The notes beneath the pieces are model-generated. The model saw only the letters and a list, made by a program, of their open reading frames with translations, did no database searches and was not told the DNA's origin. A stretch of DNA of 64,000 nucleotides, taken from NCBI RefSeq assembly GCF_018278905.1, contig NZ_CP046600.1, forward strand, positions 248,001 through 312,000, in the 5' to 3' direction. This document shows positions 30,401 through 38,965 of the stretch, one piece after another. The translations under genes and the position numbers were made by a program. Within the stretch, counting starts at the first letter, position 1; every line of letters starts with the position of its first letter. This stretch comes from Mycobacterium spongiae (lineage in GTDB: Bacteria; Actinomycetota; Actinomycetes; Mycobacteriales; Mycobacteriaceae).

Positions 30401-32081
30401 TCCCTTGACGGTCAACGGCAAACTCGATGCCGATGCGCTGCCGGCACCGGACTACGGCGACCCATCTGGCTATCGCGCTCCAGCTGGACCAATCGAAGAA
30501 ATCGTGGCCGGCATCTATGCGGAGGTACTCGGGCTCGAGCGTGTCGGAGTCGACGACTCGTTCTTCCAGCTCGGCGGAGATTCGCTGGCCGCGATGCGAC
30601 TGATCGCCGCGATCAACGCCACGCTGAACACTGCGCTGCCTGTGCGCGCGTTGGCGCAGGCACCATCGACGAGAAGCTTGAGTCTGCTGTTGGGGCCCGA
30701 TGCCCCCATGACGTGCGACCCGGCGGCCATGGTGTCCGTACATGGCAGCGACCCCGCCGAGGTGCACGCCAACGACCTCACCTTGGACAAATTCATCGAC
30801 GCCGCAACACTGGCCAGTGCCCCCGCACTGCCGTGCCCGAGCGCCGAGCCACGGACTATCCTGCTGACCGGGGCGACCGGCTTTCTTGGGCGGCATCTGG
30901 TCCTTGAACTGCTAGAGCAGCTAGAACGGGTCGGCGGCAGGCTGATCTGCGTGGTGCGAGCCGAGTCCGACGAGCACGCGCGGCGCCGGCTGGAACTGAC
31001 TTTCGATACCGGCGACCCGGAACTGCTGCGACACTTCGACGAACTGGCCGCCGAACGGCTCACGGTCATGGCCGGTGACAAGGGCGAACCCAATTTGGGC
31101 CTGGGCCAGCCGAACTGGCAGCTGCTCGCCGATACCGTCGATCTGATCATCGATGCTGCGGCAGCGATCAACGCGTCGTCCTACAGCGAGTTGTTCGTGC
31201 CCAACGTTGTGGGCACCGCCGAGCTGATCCGGCTCGCACTGACCACCCGGCTCAAACCGGTCAGCTACGTGTCGAGCGCCGATGTCGGCGCTCCGATCGC
31301 GCCGGCGGCGTTTACCGAAGACGCCGACATCCGGGTCATCAGTCCCAGCCGCAGAATCGAGCAGGGCTGGGCCGACGGCTACGGCAACACGAAGTGGGCC
31401 AGCGAAGTGCTGTTGCGCGAGGCCAACGACCTGTGCGAGTTGCCGGTCGCGGTGTTTCGCTGCGGGATGATCTTGGCCGACACCACCTATGCCGGACAGC
31501 TCAACATGTCGGATTGGGTCACCCGGATGGTGTTGAGCCTGGTGGCTACCGGAATCGCGCCCGGCTCGTTCTACCAACCCCCGGATGATCCTGCCGATGG
31601 ACCCCGGCAACGCGCGCACTTCGACGGGCTCCCGGTCACCTTCGTCGCCGATGCGATCACGGCGCTCGGTACGCAGGTGGTCGATTCATCGACGGCGGGG
31701 TTTGCGACCTATCACGTGATGAACCCACATGACGACGGTATCGGGCTCGACGAGTACGTCGACTGGCTGATCGAGGCCGGTCACCCCATTCGGCGCGTCG
31801 ACGACTTTGGGGAGTGGCTGCGGCGCTTCGAGGCCGGCCTACGCTGCCTGCCCGAGAGAGTGCGCCGGCACTCGGTGCTGCCGATGTTGCTGGCCCGCAA
31901 TTCTGCGCCTCTGCAACCGCTGACACCGACCCGGGGTCCCTCGGCGCCCAACGACCGATTCCGCGCCGCGGTGCACGCGGCGAAAATCGGTCCCGACAAA
32001 GACAATCCAGACATCCCGCACGTGTCGGCGCCGATGATCACCAAGTACGTCACCGACCTTCAACTGCGCGGATATTTGTAG
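24420..32081 (+). CDS. nrp: Dimodular non-ribosomal peptide synthetase with reductive release, Nrp
   Basis: 2553 aa, GTG at 24420 coupled to the carrier gene. Domain order by residue: C1 (HHILLDG about 143-149), A1 (MPTSGTTG about 602), T1 (EGIGSLDLI, serine near 992), C2 (HHIAADG about 1182), A2 (YTSGTTG about 1672), T2 (LGGDSLAA about 2053), and a terminal thioester reductase (GATGFLG about 2150, YGNTK about 2321). By-eye alignment to GrsA gives pocket residues D-I-E-D-V-G-T-V-V-K for A1 (acidic, suits Orn/Lys) and D-A-W-T-V-A-A-I-C-K for A2 (Phe-like). Starter C1 should join the isocyano-acyl chain to amino acid 1; the reductase releases an aldehyde or alcohol. Orthologue of Rv0101, which makes metal-binding isonitrile lipopeptides (chalkophore/kupyaphore). 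Confidence 0.96.
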   Translation: MTAPDYSAVERVPLSRSQQNLYNGVLQDDHPALYLIGKSYRFHPVELTEFLTAVEATILNNPVQLCVLVASSAGGDYPDLVPRLQVGDIVRVRTADEFPTDQTRRGGGELQRTWSAGILAKPLIRYTVRTDASRQVVGLDVHTHHILLDGGATGMIEADLARYLAADSPAESPSVSAGLFTLAQAHRRELAKVAESLERLTDVVQRELAHEESEARHGTHGQFAETPGNAARGVLCESIAISGEVYDWIQDLAETRQVPLNVLVAVAAVAVDASIRQSTESMLVHAVDNRFGDPELNVATCLVNSVAHSVRFPPFASVRDVVRMLDRAYVKAVRRRWIREEHYRRMYFAINRTSHVEALTLNYIREPCAPGLRPFLSHAPVATDVGPVEGMTVATVLDEDQRTLNLAIWNRADAPDTRTRPRVAERIAAALENMTAMWDQPLAMIVDEWFGIDSDGARCLGEEAAHTNPLAPAWFLDSGGGVQKFLARRHNVYRWVAWLAEYGAAPGDVLVFTDDNTDRTVDLLIACHLAGCGYSVCDAAEEVALRINAIETAGDSGRAHAVDVATAQLAMAPDDEISKQVDRRLAEVAHDGRLATKTAYIMPTSGTTGRPKLVRITHGSLAVFCEAIPHAYGWGTADTVLQCAPLTSDISVEEIFGAAICGSELVRSPALKTGDLDKLVQDFRTQQSTIADLPTAVWHLLCEDGEARDLISRSRLRQIVIGGEAIRSGAVDKWTDSAPLQRISLVSTYGPTEATVVATQVPIVGDREIVARGARLRLGRPMVPNTVFIAFGEVVIVGDLVAAGYLGIDGDGFGAIIMPDGSHRRAFATADRVTVDAEGFPVFSGRKDAIVKVSGKRVDIADLTTRICEDPAISDVHVELYEFGLGRSLGVWFETQRARADTADAAVEARVRSVLAGQGVSSFFVVGVPLIPRKPSGKVDSDKLRTMPQYEQAARNQGEPGEAATGLAALWSRLLSRPVHADSSLLDEGIGSLDLIRILPETRKYLGWRASLLDLISADTAAALTDCAPAPDAPMVAHGLRPLVAGERPAVIPLSFAQSRLWLLDQMQGPSAVYNMAVALQLRGRLDTKALVAALADVVDRHESLRTVFSTVAGTPQQVVIPAQHAQLDTETIDATQWPAGRLAKAVADAARYQFNLESEIPLRTWIFRVSSGEHVLVAVAHHIAADGWSVAPLTADLSTAYVGRCAGRAPEWPRLPVQYPDYTLWQRENLGDLDDSRSPIALQLAYWEDALAGMPERLQLPTDRPYPPYADHRGATVAVDWPASLQHRVRRVAREHNATSFMVVQAALAVLLSKVSGNPDVAVGFPIAGRTDPALDKLVGFFVNTLVLRVEVAGNPSFAELLAQVRARSLAAYENQDVPFEVLVDRLRPNRSLTHHPLIQVMLAWQNTAAAELDLGDLTATPVPIDTGTARMDVVVSLAERFTDVGEPAGIGGAVEFRTDVFDAATIEQLVVRLHRVLAAAAADPRRSVSSIDVLDSGEHARLDEWGHRAVVSSPAAASMSRPASIPMAFAAQVARAPEAVALCYADASLTYRELDEASNRLAHRLTGYGAGPGGCVALLSERCAEAVVAMLAVLKTGAAYLPIDPAQPASRVGFMLDDAAPVAVVTTAGLRSRLEGHEVAIVDVEDPALSAHPVTALPMPVAELIAYIIYTSGTTGEPKGVAIAHHNVTALFAGLDTRLAAAQVWSQCHSYAFDASVWEIWGALLGGGRLVIVPEAVTTSPNDLHSLLRAEEVSVLTQTPAAVAMLPTHGLEAVALVVAGEECPASVVDQWAPGREMRNAYGPTETTICAAMSTSLTPGSGAPPIGLPVSGAALFVLDRWLHPVPAGVVGELYVAGAGVGVGYWRRADLTASRFVACPFAGAVPGTRMYRTGDLVFWGADGQLRYVGRVDEQVKIRGYRIELSEVQTALTGLAGVAQAVVIAREDHRADRRLVGYITESAPGSADAAALRAELAERLPAYMVPAAVVVIAAFPLTVNGKLDADALPAPDYGDPSGYRAPAGPIEEIVAGIYAEVLGLERVGVDDSFFQLGGDSLAAMRLIAAINATLNTALPVRALAQAPSTRSLSLLLGPDAPMTCDPAAMVSVHGSDPAEVHANDLTLDKFIDAATLASAPALPCPSAEPRTILLTGATGFLGRHLVLELLEQLERVGGRLICVVRAESDEHARRRLELTFDTGDPELLRHFDELAAERLTVMAGDKGEPNLGLGQPNWQLLADTVDLIIDAAAAINASSYSELFVPNVVGTAELIRLALTTRLKPVSYVSSADVGAPIAPAAFTEDADIRVISPSRRIEQGWADGYGNTKWASEVLLREANDLCELPVAVFRCGMILADTTYAGQLNMSDWVTRMVLSLVATGIAPGSFYQPPDDPADGPRQRAHFDGLPVTFVADAITALGTQVVDSSTAGFATYHVMNPHDDGIGLDEYVDWLIEAGHPIRRVDDFGEWLRRFEAGLRCLPERVRRHSVLPMLLARNSAPLQPLTPTRGPSAPNDRFRAAVHAAKIGPDKDNPDIPHVSAPMITKYVTDLQLRGYL

Positions 32082-32098
32082 TTCCGAGGGGACCCCTG

Positions 32099-32725
32099 CT
32101 AGATGTGAAACAACCTGCCGCCAAACATAATAGCCATTCCTGCGGCCATCAGTGCCTGGGCGGCGGCGCCAGCCCAACTATGCCAATAGGGGGGCACCCC
32201 GCGGCGACGCTCGATCACTGACCGGAAGGTCCACAAGGCCGCTGCGGCCGCGAAACCCAAGAACCAGAACCAATCGCCTGCGCTGATCCAACCCAGCGAC
32301 CCGGCGCCGGTGGCGGCCATGTCCATGCCGGGCATCGAATCTCCCGACCCCACGCGCTGCTCGGTGCCTGACCCACCGGGTAGTAGATGACCGTCCATGA
32401 CGGCATACATCCACGCCATTGCCAGCATCATCAGCCCGTGATAGCTGCATAGCGCTCGCTGTATGCCGGACCCGGCCGCTGCGATCGTCATGGTCAGATA
32501 CCACAGCGACGCGAGCAGAAAAAACACTGCCGCCCCTGCTGTGGGCCACCCTGCGCCCCATGGCCACGCCATCGCCACCATGCCAACCGCCATCGCAAGG
32601 TGCAGCCCGAGACTCAGGGCCGAGGTCCAACGGTGGCGTCCAGTCACGAGCGCGCCGGCGAACTGGGCGCCGCTCAGCACAAACAGTGCGGTGACCACCC
32701 AACGAAAGAGCAGGTCATCAATCAT
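32099..32725 (-). CDS. DUF5134 integral membrane protein with Met-rich loop
   Basis: 208 aa, ATG at 32725, convergent with nrp across a 17-base gap. About six hydrophobic segments are seen (for example VVTALFVLSGAQFAGALV, LHLAMAVGMVAMAWPW, FWFLGFAAAAALWTF). The loop GDSMPGMDMAAT between segments is rich in Met and Asp, and a conserved-looking HxxM pattern is in SYHGLMMLAMAWMYAVMDGH. These resemble DUF5134 proteins found beside copper genes. Between the metallophore synthetase and a CopD/CtaG protein, a role in copper or other metal binding at the membrane is plausible but unproven. Confidence 0.8.
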   Translation of the reverse strand: MIDDLLFRWVVTALFVLSGAQFAGALVTGRHRWTSALSLGLHLAMAVGMVAMAWPWGAGWPTAGAAVFFLLASLWYLTMTIAAAGSGIQRALCSYHGLMMLAMAWMYAVMDGHLLPGGSGTEQRVGSGDSMPGMDMAATGAGSLGWISAGDWFWFLGFAAAAALWTFRSVIERRRGVPPYWHSWAGAAAQALMAAGMAIMFGGRLFHI

Positions 32726-32877
32726 GCGGTCGCTTTCGGGTTCGGCATCGGCGACCTGGCGAACACTACGCGGTCCTCGACTCGTCGGTCGGCGTCGCTG
32801 AACGGCAGTTCGTGGTCGATTGGCATACTCTACGACGCCCAGTCGTAAGCTCGAGGAATGGAGACTGACGGGCGAGC

Positions 32878-34833
32878 ATGAACGTGCCGTCGGGTGCGAA
32901 GCCCACCAAGCCTGGCCTCATCACGCTGGTACCACTAGCAGCTGGTCTGCTGGTTGTCTCCGCCGCCGTCGCTATGTACGGGTTGGTCGGGGGAGCGCAT
33001 CGATATGCGGCGGCCGGTAACCCCTATCCCGGGGCCTTCGCCAGCGTTGCCGAGCCCCTGGGATACTTCGCCGCGGTGCTGTCGGGTGCGGTATGTCTTG
33101 GCGCATTGGTCCACGTGATCATGATGTCGCGGCCGGAACCAGATGGCCTGATCGATCCCGCGTCATTCCGGATCCACCTCCTGGCAGAACGTGTTTCGAT
33201 TGTGTGGCTGGGGCTGACGGCCGTGATGGTGGTGATGCAGGCCGCACACGACTCCGGGGTGGGACCGGCCAGGCTACTGGGCAGTGGCGCGCTGATCGAC
33301 GCAATCGCCACCTCCGAGGTATCCCGGGGATGGATCGTCGCGGCGATCTGTGCGCTCGTGGTGGTGGTGACGTTGCGCCTCAACACCCGGTGGCTCGGAC
33401 ACTTCGTGCTGCTTGTCCCGACCATGGTCGGTGTCGTTGCGACGGCCGTCACCGGCAACGCGGGCCAGGGGCCCGATCACGACTTGGCAACCAGTGCTGC
33501 GATCGTCTTCGCTGTTGCGTTCGCCACGTTGACCGGCCTCAAGACCGTGGCCGCAGTGACGGGAACGACGCCCAGCCGCATGGTGCTGGTGATGCAGGCG
33601 GTCTGTGGCGCGGTCACACTGGTGTACGGAGCGGGTTTGCTCTATTTGCTGATTCCCGGCTGGGAGCTCGGATCGGACTTCGCTCGCCTCGGTCTCTTCG
33701 CCGGAGCGCTCCTTGCGCTGGTGTGGCTGTCTGACTGTGGGGCGCTATTTGTCCGGCCACCGCGACGCAGCGGTGGTCACGGCGTTGCGGCACTGGCCAT
33801 GCTTGCCGCCACCGCGGCAGTGGCCGCGATGGCCGTGGGGACCGCGCCGCGATTTCTCGCGCATACCTTCACGGCCTGGGACGTCTTCCTCGGGTACGAA
33901 CTGCCGCACCCACCGACCATCGTCAGGTTGCTCACGTTGTGGCGCTTCGACTCGTTTATCTCGGCCGCCGCGATGGTGCTCGCGGTCGGCTATCTGGTGG
34001 GGTTTGTCATCCTGCGCCGCAGAGGTAACACCTGGCCGGTTGGAAGGCTAGCGGCGTGGTTGACCGGATGTGTCGCCCTGGTGTTCACGACCAGCTCGGG
34101 TTTACGCGCGTATGGGTCGGCGATGTTCAGTGTGCATATGGCCGAACACATGACGCTGAATATGTTCATCCCCGTGCTCCTGGTCCTCGGCGCGCCGGTC
34201 ACCTTGGCGCTCCGAGTGTTGCCGGCAGCCGGCGAGGGACAACCGCCGGGCCCGCGCGAATGGCTGACGTGGCTCATGCACTCCAGGGTGACCGCCTTTC
34301 TCTCGCACCCGATTACCGCGTTCATCCTCTTCGTGGCGTCGCCGTACGTCGTGTATTTCACCCCGCTTTTCGATACGCTGGTCCGCTATCACTGGGGCCA
34401 CGAATTCATGGCGATCCATTTCTTGCTGGTCGGATACCTTTTCTACTGGGCTATCATCGGTATCGATCCCGGGCCGCGCCGCCTGCCCTATCCCGGGCGT
34501 ATCGGACTGCTGTTCGCGGTAATGCCGTTCCACGCGTTCTTCGGGATCGCGCTGATGACGATGACCAACGCAGTCGGCGCCGTGTTCTACCGGTCTGTCA
34601 ATCTGCCGTGGCTGGCCAGCATCGAAGCCGATCAGCGTCTTGGCGGCGGAATAGCTTGGGGAGCAACGGAATTACCCGTAATCATCGTCATCGTGGCGCT
34701 CGTGGCACAGTGGGCCCGGCAGGACCGCAAAGTCGCTATCCGTCAGGACCGGCATGCCGACAGCGCGTACGGCGATGACGAGCTGGACGCCTACAACGCG
34801 ATGCTGCGTGAGTTGGCGCGCATGCGGCGCTGA
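32878..34833 (+). CDS. CopD-CtaG fusion membrane protein (Rv0102 type)
   Basis: 651 aa, ATG at 32878; GGAG is 15-20 bases upstream. The N-terminal half (about 10-330) is a CopD-like copper-resistance membrane domain with about eight segments ([20 protein letters not shown], then [16 protein letters not shown]). The C-terminal half (about 350-620) is a CtaG/caa3-oxidase assembly-like domain with histidine motifs [32 protein letters not shown] and [11 protein letters not shown]. Both families handle copper at the membrane or for oxidase assembly. It matches Rv0102, which follows nrp in M. tuberculosis. Chalkophore-type isonitriles feed copper to respiratory oxidase there, so the functional link is credible. 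Confidence 0.92.
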   Translation: MNVPSGAKPTKPGLITLVPLAAGLLVVSAAVAMYGLVGGAHRYAAAGNPYPGAFASVAEPLGYFAAVLSGAVCLGALVHVIMMSRPEPDGLIDPASFRIHLLAERVSIVWLGLTAVMVVMQAAHDSGVGPARLLGSGALIDAIATSEVSRGWIVAAICALVVVVTLRLNTRWLGHFVLLVPTMVGVVATAVTGNAGQGPDHDLATSAAIVFAVAFATLTGLKTVAAVTGTTPSRMVLVMQAVCGAVTLVYGAGLLYLLIPGWELGSDFARLGLFAGALLALVWLSDCGALFVRPPRRSGGHGVAALAMLAATAAVAAMAVGTAPRFLAHTFTAWDVFLGYELPHPPTIVRLLTLWRFDSFISAAAMVLAVGYLVGFVILRRRGNTWPVGRLAAWLTGCVALVFTTSSGLRAYGSAMFSVHMAEHMTLNMFIPVLLVLGAPVTLALRVLPAAGEGQPPGPREWLTWLMHSRVTAFLSHPITAFILFVASPYVVYFTPLFDTLVRYHWGHEFMAIHFLLVGYLFYWAIIGIDPGPRRLPYPGRIGLLFAVMPFHAFFGIALMTMTNAVGAVFYRSVNLPWLASIEADQRLGGGIAWGATELPVIIVIVALVAQWARQDRKVAIRQDRHADSAYGDDELDAYNAMLRELARMRR

Positions 34834-34881
34834 ATCGCTGCTGTCTCTAACGGTCCACCCGGCGCCTGCGCCCCTGGCGGC

Positions 34882-37158
34882 TCAACCTTCCAAGTGCGAC
34901 AACGTCTTAGACTGAGGCTGGGGGCCGAAATTGCGTAACCGCAAGCTGTTTGACACGACAAAGAATGATGAAAACGCCATCGCGGCCCCCGCGACGAGCG
35001 GGTTGAGTAGACCCGCCGCCGCCACCGGGATGGCGGCCACGTTGTAGCCAAACGCCCAAACCAGGTTCGTCTTGATCGTTCGCAAGGTTGCTCGCGCTAG
35101 ATCCAGGGCTTGCGGAACAATGTCCAGGCTGTCGCGAACCAGGATGATGTCGGCGGCGCCGATGGCGACGTCGGTGCCCCGCCCGATCGCCAAACCCAGG
35201 TCGGCACAGGCCAATGCGGGTCCATCATTGATACCGTCGCCGACCATCGCGACTGTTTGTCCGCGATCACGCAGCCCTTGGATCGCATCGACTTTGGCAT
35301 CGGGCAGCACATCGGCGACAACGGTATCGATGCCTACCTGCGCGGCGACGGCCTCGGCCGCCGCTTGATTGTCACCGGTGAGCAAAATAGTCCGCAGACC
35401 GCGCCGGCGGAGCGCGGCGATCGCATCGGCCGCTGAATCCTTGACCTTGTCGGCAATGGTGATCGCTCCACTGGCAACGCCGTCGATCGACACGAAAACT
35501 ACTGTCTCGCCCCTGGACTCGCCTTCGAGTCGGGCCGATTCGAGGACGGGGTCGGTCCAAGAGTCTCCGACAATCCAGGATGGTTTGCCGACGGCGATCC
35601 GGCGGTCGGCCACAACCCCGGACACGCCGCAGCCGGCGACCGCGACAAAGTCACTGACTGGAACCGGATTTGGCGAAGCGGCTACGATCGCGGTCGCCAC
35701 CGCATGCTCGGAAGCAACTTCGACAGCCGAGGCGAGCTCAAGAATCTCGTCGCAATCGTGACCGCTGGCCGCCGTCACGGTATTTACGGTCAACTGCCCG
35801 AGCGTCAACGTGCCCGTCTTGTCGAACACCACCGTATCGACGCTGCGGATGGTTTCCAACGCCCGGTAACCCTTGATGAAGATCCCCAACTGCGCTCCGC
35901 GCCCAGAAGCGACCATCATCGCCATCGGGGTCGCGAGCCCAAGTGCGCATGGGCACGCGATCACCAAAACACCAAGCACTACCGAGAACGCGCGATCCGG
36001 ACCGGCTCCGCTGATCAGCCAGGCGGTCCCGGCTACCGCAGCGATGGCGAACACCGCCGGTACGAACACGGCCGCGATCCGGTCGGCAAGGCGCTGCGCG
36101 CGGGCTTTCTGTGCTTGGGCTTCCTCGACCAGGCGAACCATCGCCGCAAACTGGGTGTCAGCGCCGACGGCGGTGGCCTCGACGGTGAGGCGACCGTCCA
36201 GCACGACGGTGCCCCCCACCACCGTGGCGTCCGGGTGCGCACGCACGGGCTTGGCCTCGCCGGTCATCGCGCTCGTGTCGATTGCCGCGGTGCCGTCGAC
36301 AACGACTCCGTCGGCGGCAATCGTTTCCCCGGGCCGCACCACAAAGCGCTGTTGCTTCTTGAGCTCTCCGGCCGGCATCACCAGCTCGGCTCCGTCGGGG
36401 AGCAGTACCGTGACGTTCTTGGCGCCGAGCGCTGCAAGAGCGCGTAGCGCGCTGCCGGCTTTGGATTTCGCGCGGGCTTCGAAGAACCGGCCGGCAAGCA
36501 CGAAGACCGTGACGCCGGCGGCCACTTCGAGGTAGATAGCGTCGCTGTTGAGGATGGCCTGCCACACTCCGTGCGTCGCGCGCGGCTCCTGATGGACCAG
36601 AACGGTCGACAGCGACCAGGTCGTAGCAGCCAGGATGCCCACCGAGATCAGCGTTTCCATGGATGCCGTGTGCTGGCGTGCGTTGCGGAGCGCCACGGAG
36701 TAGAACGGCCAGGCCGCCCATGTCACGATCGGCGCGGCCAGCGCGGTCAGCAGATACCCCCAGCCAGGAAACCGGGCGCTGGGCACGATCGCGAACACGG
36801 TCGACAAATCGGCCAGGGGTACGAACAGCACGGCGGCGACGATCAGTCGCCGCAAAAGGCTGCGGGCGTGGTCAGCGTCGGGGTCTCGGTCGACTCCTTC
36901 GTCGCCAGCCGCGTCTGTATGCGGAGCCGCCTGGTATCCCGCCTGCTCAACCACCTGGCACAGTTCGTCGGTGGCCATGCCGGCGGAGTCGATGGTGGCA
37001 ACCCGCGTGGCGAAGTTGACCGATGCGCGCACGCCGGGGAGCTTGTTGAGCTTCTTTTCGACGCGGCGTGCGCAGGCTGCGCATGACATGCCGGTCACGT
37101 CTAGTTGGATGCGCCGTTCAGAGGCGAGGCCGGCGTCTTCCACGAGCGGAGCCGTCAC
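34882..37158 (-). CDS. ctpB: Copper-type P1B ATPase CtpB
   Basis: 758 aa from GTG at 37158 with GAGGAGGG directly upstream; the open frame continues to 37263 but this start matches the M. tuberculosis protein (752 aa). The N-terminal heavy-metal domain has GMSCAACA (Cys26, Cys29). The transmembrane metal site CPC is in IACPCALG, the phosphorylation site in [10 protein letters not shown], with TGEA and [12 protein letters not shown] of the actuator and hinge regions. It is predicted to move Cu(I) across the plasma membrane. It is convergent with the CopD/CtaG gene (47 bases apart), extending the metal-handling neighbourhood of nrp. Confidence 0.95.
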   Translation of the reverse strand: MTAPLVEDAGLASERRIQLDVTGMSCAACARRVEKKLNKLPGVRASVNFATRVATIDSAGMATDELCQVVEQAGYQAAPHTDAAGDEGVDRDPDADHARSLLRRLIVAAVLFVPLADLSTVFAIVPSARFPGWGYLLTALAAPIVTWAAWPFYSVALRNARQHTASMETLISVGILAATTWSLSTVLVHQEPRATHGVWQAILNSDAIYLEVAAGVTVFVLAGRFFEARAKSKAGSALRALAALGAKNVTVLLPDGAELVMPAGELKKQQRFVVRPGETIAADGVVVDGTAAIDTSAMTGEAKPVRAHPDATVVGGTVVLDGRLTVEATAVGADTQFAAMVRLVEEAQAQKARAQRLADRIAAVFVPAVFAIAAVAGTAWLISGAGPDRAFSVVLGVLVIACPCALGLATPMAMMVASGRGAQLGIFIKGYRALETIRSVDTVVFDKTGTLTLGQLTVNTVTAASGHDCDEILELASAVEVASEHAVATAIVAASPNPVPVSDFVAVAGCGVSGVVADRRIAVGKPSWIVGDSWTDPVLESARLEGESRGETVVFVSIDGVASGAITIADKVKDSAADAIAALRRRGLRTILLTGDNQAAAEAVAAQVGIDTVVADVLPDAKVDAIQGLRDRGQTVAMVGDGINDGPALACADLGLAIGRGTDVAIGAADIILVRDSLDIVPQALDLARATLRTIKTNLVWAFGYNVAAIPVAAAGLLNPLVAGAAMAFSSFFVVSNSLRLRNFGPQPQSKTLSHLEG

Positions 37159-37356
37159 GGCCCTCCTCAGGTTGGGATGCTTGACACTTTTAGCGTACAA
37201 GTGCGCTCGCGGCCGCCACGCCGATCCACCCCGCTCTATGGTTGCGGGGGTGGAGCGGAGCACTGGGGCCAGTTCATACGGTCGCTCGGCTGTTCGCCGA
37301 GTCAGGTAGGTTGACGAAAATCAAGGACGCTAGAAAGCTCGCAAGGAGGCTGGCCG
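37159..37356. promoter_or_regulatory. Divergent promoter region between ctpB and the collagen-like gene pair
   Basis: About 200 bases with no gene. It must hold the ctpB promoter (leftward) and that of the small ORF/collagen-like pair (rightward). A strong AAGGAGG is at 37343-37349. I see no clear copper (CsoR/RicR) box by eye. Confidence 0.4.
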
Positions 37357-37485
37357 ATGGATGGTCATCACCGGACGACGTGGTGTCGCCCACTCAACGC
37401 TGGGAGGCCTGGGAGGTCTCGTCGTAAGGAACGCATTTTCACCGCACTACCAGCGGTAATGGCGACGTTGGAGGTGGCAGCATGA
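37357..37485 (+). CDS. Small ORF translationally coupled to a collagen-like gene
   Basis: 42 aa (MDGHHRTTWCRPLNAGRPGR... ending ATLEVAA), ATG at 37357 placed 8 bases after a strong AAGGAGG. Its TGA (37483-37485) overlaps the ATG of the collagen-like gene as ATGA. I do not recognise the peptide; it is basic and has one Cys. A second ATG at 37361 opens another frame (32 aa, ending 37459) that could equally use the same ribosome site. It could be a real small protein or a leader that couples translation of the repeat-rich gene behind it. Confidence 0.45.
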   Translation: MDGHHRTTWCRPLNAGRPGRSRRKERIFTALPAVMATLEVAA

Positions 37486-37853
37486 CCGGGGATTCCGCCA
37501 ACGGCGACGTGGCCGGTGAAGCTGGCGCTGGCGGTGCCGGCGGCAGGGGCGGCGCCGGAGGTGCCGGCGGCAGGGGCGGCGCCGGAGGTGCCGGGGGCAG
37601 AGGCGGTGCCGGCGGTCGAGGCGGCGCTGGCGGTGATGGTGGCCGAGGGGGCGATGGCGGTCGAGGTGGCGCGGGCGGTCCAGGTGGTGCGCCCGGCCAG
37701 GGCGGCCCAGGCGGCGCCGGGGGAGCGCCTGGCCGTGGCGGTGAGCCCGGCCAGCCGGGTCAGCCCGGTCAGCCCGGGGAACCGGGTCAGCCGGGCCAGC
37801 CCGGCGAACCGGGTCAACCGGGCCAGCCCGGGGCACCGGGTGGATCAGCCTGA
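37482..37853 (+). CDS. Collagen-like Gly-X-Y repeat protein
   Basis: 123 aa, ATG at 37482 with GGAGG 8 bases upstream. After MTGDSANGDVAGEA, almost the whole protein is in strict glycine triplets: first GAG/GRG/GDG units, then GAP, GPG and GQG, then GQP/GEP units, ending GAPGGSA. The triplet phase is unbroken, unlike PGRS proteins whose period varies. The Pro-rich C-terminal half (GQPGQPGEPG) could form a collagen-like triple helix. No signal peptide or membrane segment is visible, so location is unknown. It is coupled to the small ORF upstream. Low complexity makes chance ORFs possible, but phase, start signal and coupling favour a gene. Confidence 0.7.
   Translation: MTGDSANGDVAGEAGAGGAGGRGGAGGAGGRGGAGGAGGRGGAGGRGGAGGDGGRGGDGGRGGAGGPGGAPGQGGPGGAGGAPGRGGEPGQPGQPGQPGEPGQPGQPGEPGQPGQPGAPGGSA
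37533..37845 (+). repeat. 27-bp tandem repeats inside the collagen-like gene
   Basis: Units of 27 bases begin at 37533, 37560 and 37587, encoding GAGGRGGAG, and a second set begins at 37779 and 37806, encoding EPGQPGQPG. A period that is a multiple of 9 preserves the Gly-X-Y phase. Such DNA is prone to copy-number change between strains. Confidence 0.7.
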
Positions 37854-38071
37854 GATCAGCTTCCGGCTAGCGGCATCCCAACGCAGATAGCTACGAAGTG
37901 GGTTGGAGGGGAGGTTTTCCAATTGCTGGCCGACAGCCCCGAGACACGGCGTCCAGCAGGGTGCACAGCACCGTACCGGGGCGTGCTGGCGGCTGATCGT
38001 CCCGCGCGACGGCCGGAGAACGTTTCGACCCATCAGCCCCAGACGGGCATGCAACGCGACAAGACAGTCCC

Positions 38072-38965
38072 GTGAATATCGCTGACACGGCCATCAGAAA
38101 AGCTACAGCCATGGTGGCCAATCCGGCGCGGATCTCGGACCCCGAACGGTTGTGCAACGCAGTTTTCGGCAAGACCGTGCTGGTCACCGGTGCCTCCTAC
38201 GGAATTGGCGAGGCAACCGCGCGAAAACTCGCCGCGGCAGGAGCGACCGTGCTGATCGTCGCGCGATCCACCGAGCGACTCGAAGACATTGAGGCCTCCA
38301 TTAATGCCGGCGGCGGACAATCGATCGCCTATTCGGTCGATCTCACCGACGAGGCTGCCGTCGCCGTGCTGACCAAGCAGATCACCGAGGATCACGGCCC
38401 GCTCGATATCGTAGTGAGCAATGCGGGCACGTCACTGCGCCGTTCGCTGCATCAGCAATATGACCGGCCGCATGATTTTCAACGCACGATCGACATCAAC
38501 TACCTCGGGCCGATCTGGCTGCTGCTCGGACTGTTGCCGGCGATGCGCGAGAATGGCCGCGGGCATATTGTGAACATCTCGAGCGTCGGAGTGCGTGTCG
38601 CTCCGGGTCCACAGTGGGGTGCCTACCAGGCGTCCAAAGGGGCTTTTGATCGCTGGCTGCGGAGCGTCGCACCGGAGGTGCACGGCGATGGCGTGGACGT
38701 CACGACGGTCTACTTCGCCTTGGTTCGCACCCGAATGATCGAGCCCACACCCGTCTTAGGCCGGCTTCCGGGTTTGAGCCCCGACGAGGCTGCCGACGCC
38801 ATCGCGAAAGCGCTGATCGATCGGCCCCGCACCAACGAGCCGCCCTGGCTGCGGCCCGCCGAGCTGGCGTCGGTGCTGCTTGCCGGCCCGGCCGAGCGTG
38901 CTGCCAGGTGGTGGCACCGGCTGTTGTTCACCGAATCTGCGAGCAGCGGAACCGATCGACGATGA
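38072..38965 (+). CDS. Short-chain dehydrogenase/reductase (acyl-CoA reductase-like)
   Basis: 297 aa from GTG at 38072; the ribosome site is weak, and ATG at 38111 is an alternative. TGASYGIG is the NAD(P) motif, NISSVG supplies the catalytic Ser, and YQASKGAF gives Tyr and Lys. NAG appears as VVSNAG. The C-terminal third (PPWLRPAELASVLLAGPAER, then WWHRLLFTES) resembles SDRs that act with FadD-type ligases in mycobacterial lipid metabolism. Its TGA overlaps the ATG of the acyl-CoA ligase (ATGA), so they form an operon. In M. tuberculosis this position holds Rv0104-Rv0106 instead, so this pair is an insertion relative to that genome. Confidence 0.9.
   Translation: MNIADTAIRKATAMVANPARISDPERLCNAVFGKTVLVTGASYGIGEATARKLAAAGATVLIVARSTERLEDIEASINAGGGQSIAYSVDLTDEAAVAVLTKQITEDHGPLDIVVSNAGTSLRRSLHQQYDRPHDFQRTIDINYLGPIWLLLGLLPAMRENGRGHIVNISSVGVRVAPGPQWGAYQASKGAFDRWLRSVAPEVHGDGVDVTTVYFALVRTRMIEPTPVLGRLPGLSPDEAADAIAKALIDRPRTNEPPWLRPAELASVLLAGPAERAARWWHRLLFTESASSGTDRR

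Noticed and set aside
32086..32096. AGGGGACCCCT between nrp and the DUF5134 gene as a terminator
   Set aside because: The loop would be a single base, so it cannot form a hairpin terminator; it is just a short palindrome.
37368..37836. Minus-strand ORFs opposite the collagen-like gene
   Set aside because: They are reverse translations of the repeat (Thr/Ala/Arg-rich), without start signals; the plus-strand frame has the ribosome site and triplet logic.
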